Shown: piece after piece, positions 11,001 to 18,242 of the stretch
Numbering within the stretch: position 1 is the stretch's first letter
How the letters are laid out: the number at the start of each line of letters is the position of its first letter
From: Tomocerus qinae
Taxonomy: Eukaryota > Arthropoda > Collembola > Entomobryomorpha > Tomoceridae
NCBI GenBank assembly: GCA_020055645.1
Contig: CM034548.1
Location: 34,832,201-34,896,200 of the forward strand
Direction: 5' to 3'
DNA length: 64,000 nucleotides
Translations under genes and position numbers: made by a program
The notes under the pieces: generated by a model
Database searches by the model: none
What the model saw: the letters and a program-made list of their open reading frames with translations, nothing else
What the model was told of the DNA's origin: nothing

Positions 11001-12852
11001 CCGGTTCTCTAACGTCTTCTTCAAAACATTCCTCGACGCTTCTAGTTGACTCAGCCGCTGCGACTACATCTTCCTCGGTTTCGTTGAAATCTACTTCTAG
11101 TTTTTCTATGCCTGTGTCACCGATTTTTACTTCAGGACACTCCTCTTCGGCTTCGCTGACAGTTTCTGTCTCTGGTTCCCTAACATCTTCTTCCGACCAT
11201 TCTGGGACGCTTCCAGTAGACTCAGCCGCTGCGACTACGTCTTTCTCGGTGTCGTTGAAATCTACTTCCGGTGCCTCTTTAGATGTGTCACAGATCTTCT
11301 CTTCCGGACTCTTCTTTTCAGTCTCGCTGACAGGTTCATCAAGCGTCACTGTGTCTGTTTCCTTAAAGTCTTCTTCAAACCATCCCGGGACGCTTCCAAT
11401 GGACTCAACCGCTGCGACTACCTCTTTTTCGGTTTTGTTGAAATCTACTTCCGGTTTTTCTATGCCTGTATCACAGATCTTCAATTCAGGACTCTCCTTT
11501 TCAGCATCGCTAATAGGTTCATCAAGCGTCTCTGGTTCCCTAACGTCCTCATCGGAGGTATCTGCTTTATTCCTTCCAAATTCTGCAAATTCTTCCGGGA
11601 TTAATCCTGTGGACTCAGCCGCTGCGACTACCTCTGATATTGGGTAAGGACTATGGCTGTAGGAGTCTTCCAAATACGGTTCAAATTCTGAGCTCATTTC
11701 AGAAGGAAGGCCTAGGACGTGTGTCGTCTTATCTTCATTTTCAGACTGTTATTTAAAATACAATTACATTTAGACGGGTTGGAACTTAAAAAGATAACTT
11801 AATAACATAACATCATGCACTTCATTGCTGATCTATAATAAAACTGTACCTTATCCTCCATTGAATCTTTAGAATCATCATCGTCAGCAATGAAATGTGT
11901 CGTTCCATCGGAACCATAGACAATCGTGACAGTGACATCTTGATCTTCCGTTCCGGTAGCCTCAGGAACTCGTCGTTCTTCATCATCCCCTTCATTGGCT
12001 ACAAGCTCCTGAATATCCTCACTGAGAGCTGTTGAAAGATCTTTCTTCATGTCATTACTTGACTCCATTGAGTCGGAACCCCAGCTATCTGCCTCGGCAT
12101 CCAATGTGTTCACCGCAGCAAGAATGCTTTCAGCAATCTAATTTATATGAAATTGTGTTAATTTAATCTTTGATACAGCTGATAATGCTGCCTAAATCTT
12201 TTTATAGTAATTAATAAATTTAGGTACAAATTCATCAAAATGAAAATCACAGTTGACCATTACACATCATTTGTTTAATTTTCATGTGATCACTTTAAAC
12301 TGTAAAACTCGACGGCATCGATCATCAAGACTCCCGTAAATGTGCTATGCCTATAAACTTTTTATAGTGGACGCCACTAAATCCATGGAAAATAGTTTTT
12401 CACTAGGATTGAAATAATTTTTTTTAATGAGATTGCTAATATAATTGTAGCATTACATTCTCTAATAGTATGATCAACTTGCTTCTTTTCGTGAACTTTT
12501 GCTAATGAATTTTCATAAGAATAAATAATAATATTTCCGAGGGAGTTGGCATATAAACGTAGAAAAGATATGGTAGCTCTTTTTACCTCAGAATCACTTT
12601 TGCTCAGTTCGAGGCCCCTGCCTTTAGCAGAGGAGGACTCTTCGTCATTCCTGACTGTCTTGTTGTTGTCAAGGTTAGTTATGCTCTCGTCCATGGAAGT
12701 GTACTCGCCTTCTGAATCTGGAACCGGCTGAAGCTCCGTCAGACCACCAACATCGACACAAGCTATCTCAAGTTTGGAGCTATCAATGGTATATTCGAAC
12801 TGGAGACTTCCCTTGGGAATATCAGTCTGATTATTCGGCAAAATATAGGACT
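1841..12852 (-). CDS. Giant acidic repeat protein with twin LEEGEL motifs (6 shared exons)
   Basis: Exons 12852-12587, 11745-7990, 7858-2261, 2147-2091 and 2005-1841, plus 12137-11850, join in frame with GT-AG introns to the TGA at 1843-1841, giving about 3,376 residues before the 5' exon is added. The N-terminal part is acidic. Then come 13 repeats of 56-74 residues (centre VVAAAESTG), an acidic Ser-rich EDSS repeat, LEEGEL, a second LEEGEL just after the 7858 junction, a 1.1-kb-residue-scale region of decapeptide repeats, a Ser/Arg/Lys-rich stretch, a Pro/Gln/Tyr-rich segment and an Ala/Arg-rich helical C-terminus. Acidic LEEGE(L/I) motifs are seen in nuclear RNA-processing proteins such as some CCCH zinc-finger proteins, so a nuclear scaffold is inferred weakly. 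No enzymatic domain, signal peptide or membrane segment is visible. The four exons from 12137 to 2091 are all phase 0 at both ends, so any could be skipped without frameshift. Confidence 0.87.
2091..2147 (-). CDS. Acidic protein, exon 5 (57 nt)
   Basis: Small phase-0 exon, acceptor TATGCAG|GAAACT and donor ATTCAG|GTAATT, encoding 19 residues (ETDNGIVARSAAARNIQIQ). The downstream intron starts with a T-rich run on the coding strand. Confidence 0.82.
2261..7858 (-). CDS. Acidic protein, exon 4 (second LEEGEL and decapeptide repeat domain)
   Basis: Exon of 5598 nt (1866 codons), phase 0 at both ends; acceptor TATTTACAG|GATCTC and donor ACCAGG|GTAAGT. It opens with NDDLEEGELMDDED, then from about 7540 to 4110 is a near-continuous decapeptide repeat in alternating pairs such as KTKELVNERV and ETTELVEPAL, basic at the start and acidic in the middle. 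After it come Ser/Arg/Lys-rich sequence and a long Pro/Gln/Tyr-rich region with repeated VQVVYAA and VQLYYAA-like stretches. The regular Leu/Val spacing and Glu/Lys content suggest an elongated helical or solenoid rod; this is inferred. Confidence 0.9.
4110..7540 (-). repeat. Decapeptide (30-bp/60-bp) coding repeat, over 100 copies
   Basis: For 3.4 kb the sequence follows a 30-bp period (10 codons), in large parts a 60-bp two-unit period. Between about 5085 and 6100 some 33 copies of a unit like ctgcagtttcaactgtttca plus ttgaccaatt follow one another with no indel. The flanks (4150-5085 and 6100-7530) are older and more diverged. Because 30 is divisible by three, long open frames also appear on the other strand and in other frames. 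Confidence 0.93.
7990..11745 (-). CDS. Acidic protein, exon 3 (13 long repeats, EDSS repeats, first LEEGEL)
   Basis: Exon of 3756 nt (1252 codons), phase 0 at both ends; acceptor AATAACAG|TCTGAA and donor ATTCCA|GTAAGT. Thirteen repeats are marked by variants of VVAAAESTG followed by a (W/C/S)FEE-like block, DVREPE, ETVSEAE and K(I)CDT blocks. Near 8300-8460 there are about seven acidic Ser repeats of the type EDSSSKLS, then EVDDTLEEGELIIAET. The dense Glu, Asp and Ser content suggests a disordered, highly phosphorylatable segment. Confidence 0.9.
8290..8470 (-). repeat. Acidic Ser repeat (EDSSSKLS type)
   Basis: About seven copies of an 8-residue unit of the type (L/I)EDSS(S/P)KL lie just upstream of the first LEEGEL. 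They create many casein-kinase-2-like S-x-x-D/E sites. This is low-complexity coding sequence, not DNA satellite. Confidence 0.75.
9370..11630 (-). repeat. Tandem 168-221 bp coding repeat, 13 copies
   Basis: The motif encoding VVAAAESTG (plus strand gactcagccgctgcgactac and variants) recurs about every 168-221 bp, near 11608, 11401, 11219, 11048, 10868, 10695, 10480, 10300, 10079, 9897, 9729, 9548 and 9375. All spacings keep frame. The copies at 10868-11219 are the most alike, which suggests recent expansion there. Confidence 0.88.
11850..12137 (-). CDS. Acidic protein, exon 2
   Basis: Exon of 288 nt, phase 0 at both ends, acceptor ...TAAATTAG|ATTGCTG and donor GATAAG|GTACAG. It encodes 96 strongly acidic residues, including VTIVYGSDGTTHFIADDDD, which resembles later VQVVYAA and VQLYYAA stretches in exon 4. 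Confidence 0.85.
12587..12852 (-). CDS. Acidic protein, exon 1 of the shared part
   Basis: Acceptor at 12854-12853 and donor TCTGAG|GTAAAA at 12587. It enters in phase 1 (AG then TCC TAT) and leaves in phase 0. It encodes about 88 residues, Ser/Glu/Asp-rich. The phase matches both the 15760 and the 15960 donors. Confidence 0.82.
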
Positions 12853-15029
12853 CTGTGGAAATTAGAAAGAAATTGACAATTGTTTACGTAGCTCAGTAAT
12901 AGTCAACTCAGATTTTTTCCAAAATGAAATTATTTTCTTCCCCTGATCCAAATGCGTAACATTTTTAAATATGGTGGATTATATGAAAAATGCAAATTAT
13001 GAGTCTCAAAACTTCCTTTTAACAGTCTTCTCTAGCCATTAATATTTCCATATTGTATAAAATTGAGCCTAATGAAAGTCAATGAAAAAACCGGTACCCT
13101 GAACATTTATACTGTTTAGCATCCTAAGTGAAAGGCTGAGGGGATATGGCACATGGGTATAGTACATTTCCCTGTACTATAAGTCGAATAAAGCAAAATT
13201 AAGGCTGCCTCAGCTAGCACGCGTTTCCAATTTCTGGTCTCATTTCAAAAGATATAAGTTACACTTGTTTGGTTTTCAGTCCTCGATTCTTGACTAAAGT
13301 ACCGAGGGCGAGTAAGGCTTCGTTTTTTGAAATTTTCAATATTGAAAGCAGTAAAATTTACTAAAGTTTGAGAGTTTACACGTTTCTTATTGTACACCTT
13401 AGTTTTTAAAACAGTTAGCGATAAAAATTTCCAAAAAGAAGCCTTATACGCCCCGTTAAATACTTTGTTCGATTTTTTGAGACTAATTTAAACTTCCTAC
13501 GTCCTGCCCAGGCTACCCACCATGAGAAATTTGGATTTTGGAAATTCTCATCTTCAAATAATTGAAATGAGAATAGTCAATGAGCTAAAATTGAAAATCT
13601 ATGACGCCGTGATAAAATAGTCAGCGGTATAAAATAATATTTACATGTAGATATTCTAATCCACTACTTGCTAGTGTTACTAGTCGACCAGGTTTCATCA
13701 TTTCCAGCTAATACCACGGAGTATAACAGAAAATTGGTTGCAGAGGCAGCCTTAACCACAATCGTTCACTCAGAGATTTCTGTTTTTTCTCGGACGGACT
13801 GAGGGACTCACATACAACAAACACAACGGTGATTTTTCATAACTCTACTTAGGCGGTGGAGCAAACAACCGGCTAGCCTGCAGCCCATGTTTGCATGGAT
13901 GTTTGAATGGATGGACTGGGTGGATGGACTCATGGCGACTCATGGATAAAAGGTAGAGCCACCGAGGGGTGATCCACATATTACGAAAACACGTTTGGGC
14001 AATGGAGTTCGCAAAAATGTTGTCAGGGACAGGGAGATAGTCAAAATGCATAAATATGCCATCAACAAAATTATATTAAAAAGGTTATTGCAGGGAAAAC
14101 ATAATGTCTATCTAAAAGGTGGGTTATAAATGACAACAATCAACGAGTTTGCTCTATTTTCCTACCCGAATATCTTTCTACGAGCTTCCCGACTTTATAT
14201 GTCGAGACACCGAATTGTAATGCCATTTAACCCTTGTGACCTGATCTTTCAAAACGTTTTGGGGTCAGTGGTTGTCTGAATCCTTGCCAATATGCGCTTA
14301 ATAATTTACAGTTGCTTTGTCTACACACCCAAATTTGTTTCGATTCTGAACCAAACCATTGCCATCCATAAAAATTGGGCAAACGGGTTTACAAACTCCT
14401 TCAAAGTATTGTTGAATTAGCTAAAATTAAAGATTCGGACGAACCCGTGGTATTAGTAACCTTATGCAACAGTCTTAAAACATTTTTAAAGTAACTGAAC
14501 CGAAAACTGGCTTCAAATGTTTTGTGCTAATCCGAACATAACTACTTTCACTACCTCTCATCTATGGCTGGCTGGACTATCATATTTTATTCTATTTCTT
14601 TCTACTTCATCTTTTACTAAAGGCTCAAATTGAAATAAAACAAGCTAACGGTTCTGACTGAACAATAGTATACTATATGCATTCTATCATGTCATATCTT
14701 TTTATACGTACATAAAGAGAGGCGCAGCTCTTAGATCAATTTCTCTTGCCTTGTGGCAAGGCATTGCGTGGTATTAAATGGATTAATTAGTGTCTGGTCC
14801 AGTGCATAGGTTGTACACGACAGATATATTTTCTTTTTATATCACCATTTTAATCAGTATTATAGCATTTGTCTTCATTCTAATGCCGGTGTTAACCGCA
14901 GGATGATAATTAAATTAGAATTTAAAAAAATAATAGGGTCAGTCCGAAATGAATGAGTTTAAAAAACATTTGTATGAATTTTTTAAAACGGGTAATAAAG
15001 TCTCATTTTTTTTAAACATTACAGAAGGG

Positions 15030-15190
15030 GGTACTGTGTAAGGGTTCTAAGATTTCTTTTCCTCTGCTGATAACGATAGCAAAAGCGAGTTCGCCCTTGA
15101 CTGGGCACGAACAAAGGAGACCACCTTCAAAGCTATTGTGTCTCTTATCAGCAGAGGAAAAGAAATGTTGGAAGCCTTATGCAATAATAT
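15030..15190. repeat. Long foldback (inverted repeat), 21-bp perfect core
   Basis: TTTCTTTTCCTCTGCTGATAA (about 15052-15072) is matched by its exact reverse complement at about 15147-15167. Inside, GATAGC/GCTATTG and GTTCGCCC/GGGCACGAAC extend the pairing, and outside TAAGG.TTC pairs with GAAGCCTTA. It could be a foldback MITE or a hairpin RNA gene. Open frames here are by-products of the palindrome. Confidence 0.75.
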
Positions 15191-15237
15191 CCTACATCGT
15201 TAACACCGGTGCAGAATTGAATGTACCAATTAACGAT

Positions 15238-15322
15238 TTTATTTATGTACCCCAACGCATGCCTTCATGTGTACTAAATTCAACTTACTTACGAAGGTAT
15301 GCTTTGGGGTACATATGAAAAC
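15238..15322 (+). ncRNA. miRNA-like hairpin in a gene intron
   Basis: Arms ATGTACCCCAACGCATGCCT(TC) at 15245-15266 and GAAGGTATGCTTTGGGGTAC(AT) at 15294-15315 pair at 20 of 22 positions without indels, and one of the two exceptions is G.U on the plus strand. The stem extends outward through TTTTAT/ATGAAAA to about 30 bp, with a 27-nt loop. A pre-miRNA or a small palindromic element are both possible. Confidence 0.5.
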
Positions 15323-15759
15323 ATTAATTAATAAAACGAGGGAAAAAATATTTGTCGGGTCGTGTATTATGAATGAATGGACCAGCTTTTGGCTTTACAA
15401 TATACTACTATAGTCTAATAATATGGAAGGAGTAGTAGGAGTACAGTGTCGTAGTTCCGTAGTCTTCCTACATTTGAAAAAGGATTGGACCTTGCCCGCC
15501 TACTGCCAACCCCTAATGTAAAGATCCCACTAGGAAATTCCAGCGGGCCAACAAACCCCACATAATATTATAGATGAGGCATAATAGGAGTTCGTAAGAG
15601 ATGAACGCATCTATTAAATTGGGCTTTGAACGACGACTCCATCCTAGCCGGCAGACTACAATAAAAATCAACTCGTTGCTCTGCTTTTGTTTGTTGGCCA
15701 TCCCGCCTATCTAGATCAATCTACGGACTCTTCTCTCTCAATCACTACTCCTTCCTTAC

Positions 15760-15784
15760 TCAAACTGAATCTCGGATCCGACAT
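15760..15784 (-). CDS. Candidate first coding exon of the acidic repeat protein
   Basis: CAAA-ATG at 15784 opens MSDPRFSL and ends at TTGA|GTAAGG, phase 1. Joined to the acceptor at 12852 it restores a Lys codon and continues in frame. This would give the acidic protein its own start and a 3,384-residue product. The support is only a good start context, a donor and the matching phase. Confidence 0.4.
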
Positions 15785-15959
15785 TTTGAACGCGTGGTTG
15801 TTAGTGAGCGTGCCTCTCGGACTTGGGACTCTGACTTTCTGGATTAATTCTTTCGAAATTTCAAGAAAATCACTGAAATGGACAACTTTGGGCATTGGAC
15901 ATCGTGCTTCCGACTTCGGGTAAGTAGTTTTTTAACTTTTTTTCTTTCTGGAATCTTAC

Positions 15960-16147
15960 CTGTGGTAGCAAATTCATTGCCTTTCGGAGAAGACAGTGGG
16001 ACAACGTGGTTGGTAGTGGTAGGCTCTTCGTTGATTGTAGGTAAAGGCTTATTGGCAACTCTTTCCGTTGGCTTCACTTTCAATGGAATTTTGACAGGCA
16101 AACTTGGTGTGGTTGTGACTGGAACTGGAACCGTTGTCTCGGGTAAT
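15960..16147 (-). CDS. Pro/Thr-rich exon linking zinc-finger and acidic-protein genes
   Basis: Acceptor ...TAATTTCCACAG|ATTACCC at 16147 and donor ACCACAG|GTAAGA at 15960 frame a 188-nt exon. Entering in phase 2 it reads about 62 residues rich in Thr, Pro, Val and Lys. The phase fits the donor of the last zinc-finger exon (17987), and its phase-1 donor fits the acceptor at 12852, which would fuse both neighbours into one 4,316-residue frame. Alternatively the zinc-finger gene ends after it by splicing to a short terminal exon near 15880 or 15830, or an ATG at 16173 makes it a 5' exon of the acidic-protein gene. Confidence 0.65.
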
Positions 16148-17627
16148 CTGTGGAAATTATAAAATATTGGCATTTGGCATTAACAGTTATCATCCCATTT
16201 TTGAAATCATTTTCTTATTTTATCGTTTTATCTATTCTATTACTAAGCAGTTATCCCATTTTTGAAATCAATTTTTTTATTTTCAATCTAATTCATCGTT
16301 TATCTATTCCATTACTCCTATCCTATACACCACACCAAGCCACGCCGTGAAATGCAAAATGGCAGAGTTGAAGTTGTATGTGTGTAGGGAAAGGGAAGGG
16401 TTTGATAAGCTTGGAAGTAGTTGGAAGAGCAACGGAGAAGGAGCAGTCAGCAAAGTCAGCATGTTGGCTGTTCCTTCTTTTGCAAGTCTGCAGTCTGCCT
16501 GCAGTTGCCCTGCCTGGCTGCAGTTGCCTCTTGCCGTTATCGTGGCCATTTTCAGGACTCCTCCGCTAGCAAAGGAGGTTGGATGGGAATCGAAAGAGTT
16601 TGATGGTGGGAGGGAGGGAACTACATCAATTCAAAGTACACTACTAATGTTATAATACGCTATTATGTTATATCATAGGCATATCATATCATATCACAGT
16701 AATATAATATAGACGGGTGATAGGATTACATCCAAATAATTCACTCTAACAGTCAATGTCATACAATTTTTACTTTTAGTTGGAAACATTTGGTAAGGGT
16801 AAGGCAACAGACAACTGACTGTATTTTGGGAAAGTGATACGTTTAAATAACGTTCTAGCAATTAACAGTAGCTATCATTTGCACTTTATTATTAAACATC
16901 TATTGACTTAAGCATCTTTTTGAAACAAAAACTTAAGACAAATTAAAAAAAGATTTGGCGGTTTTCAGATGTTAACTCTCAACTCTCCAAAATTTTGTAT
17001 CAGTTCAGGACTGTCGGAATTATAAAAATCAAGCAACTTATGAAAGTTATCATAATACATAACCATTTTTAATTTTTAAAATTCATAGCCACATGCTTTG
17101 AGATTATTAGCATGTCATGTCTTAGAGAATTGTATTTACATAAAAGTTTTATAAATTTTGAAATATCTTAAATTCATATTCAATCCTACATCGTCGTTGG
17201 TTATTGTGCAGACGCGTACGTACACGTACACGTTAGCATAAGAACCTTGATGCAAGGAGGGAATGCCTTGCTTTTTAACTTTTTAAACGTCTTTCAAATA
17301 TTTTTCCTATTGATTACAAAATGGTTAAAAGTGACATCTGCTTTTCAATTGTGTGGTTTTTCTTTTTGATGAAACAAAATTGTGATAAGTAGTAATACAA
17401 TAACTTATTATTATTTGATTGGCAGTCAGTTACGAGACGAGAGAAACATGGACAGTTGATTGATACTATTAATCTCGCCTTTTATTAAAATTTGAGACTT
17501 CGAGACTAACAACTGCTGAATATAGCCTTGTACTCTTTTGTATCTCCCGTAGATGATTTTGTCAGGGTTTGGCCATTCAAAGGTAACTATAAGCATGCTG
17601 TAGATTTTCATAAAAATACTATAATAC

Positions 17628-17692
17628 ATTGTTTTAAACTTAAGTATAGCCACCATTGTTTTAAACTTAAGTATAGCCACCATTGTTTTAGG
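17628..17692. repeat. 27-bp tandem repeat, about 2.4 copies
   Basis: The unit attgttttaaacttaagtat plus agccacc occurs twice in perfect tandem, then a partial third copy. It lies in the gap left of the last zinc-finger exon. Confidence 0.8.
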
Positions 17693-17916
17693 TGTTTTTG
17701 TCTGTATTTTTTGTTTCTTGTAGATGCTTAAGAACACAGACATTCTGTAATATTCGGAAACTATTGCAAAGTGTAGTTGACTACGCAATAAACTCCCAAA
17801 TAAAACAAAACCAGGAGTTAGACATAACTACAGTTTACTGATTTTACTTTTACTGGATGTGTTTTACAGCCTTTACCTTACCTTCCAAAATTTTGTATTA
17901 TGACTAGCTAAGACTA

Positions 17917-17922
17917 TTTATT
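17917..17922 (-). terminator. Polyadenylation signal AATAAA for the zinc-finger gene (short form)
   Basis: AATAAA on the minus strand, about 60 nt downstream of the TAA at 17985-17983. It supports a transcript ending in the last zinc-finger exon rather than splicing on. Confidence 0.5.
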
Positions 17923-17982
17923 GTATATATTTGTCTATCACCTAGAAATTATAACAAAAACAAGAATAATTAGGCTTTTATC

Positions 17983-18040
17983 TTACGTTCTAACAACAGT
18001 TATTTTATTGGCATTCGGTTGAGCTTGGTTTTGGTTTTGC

Positions 18041-18071
<31 letters not shown>

Positions 18072-18242
18072 GCTGTTGACTGTTTTTAGATTTTGTTAAG
18101 GCTAAATATTCCGCTGCTGCTTCGTTTGCAAGTTGTTTTGCAACTTCTTTTGGCTGGTTGTGAGTATTTTTTATATGTCGATCAAGGTTATCTTTTCTGC
18201 GAAATGCAGTTCCACAGATCCAACATTTAAAGGGACGCTCTC
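17983..18242 (-). CDS. Zinc-finger gene, exon with finger 8, poly-Gln and stop
   Basis: Finger 8 (FKCWIC...HIKNTH) is followed by an Ala/Lys-rich helix-like stretch and about 15 Gln encoded mostly by CAA (antisense of 18042-18077), then NQNQAQPN and ITVVRT. The frame meets TAA at 17985-17983, but AAC|GTAAGA at 17987 is a good donor that would continue in frame to the exon at 16147. AATAAA lies about 60 nt after the TAA. Confidence 0.85.

Larger units (their letters stand above)
12853..15759 (-). other. Long intron or intergenic stretch with hairpins
   Basis: No coding signal between the 12852 acceptor and the 15760 candidate donor. It contains a low-complexity atggatggac-like stretch near 13890-13950 and the two inverted repeats at 15030-15190 and 15238-15322. 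Confidence 0.6.

Noticed and set aside
8060..11647. Ser-rich open frames on the plus strand (up to 427 codons)
   Set aside because: Antisense shadows of the Glu/Asp/Ser-rich exon 7990-11745.
13845..14051. 68-codon minus-strand frame with HPVHPFKHPCKH
   Set aside because: Produced by an atggatggac-type low-complexity stretch; no splice signals.
15687..15923. Plus-strand 78-codon frame ending at a donor-like GG|GTAAGT
   Set aside because: No start context or downstream partner; the opposite strand explains the region better as exon and promoter sequence.
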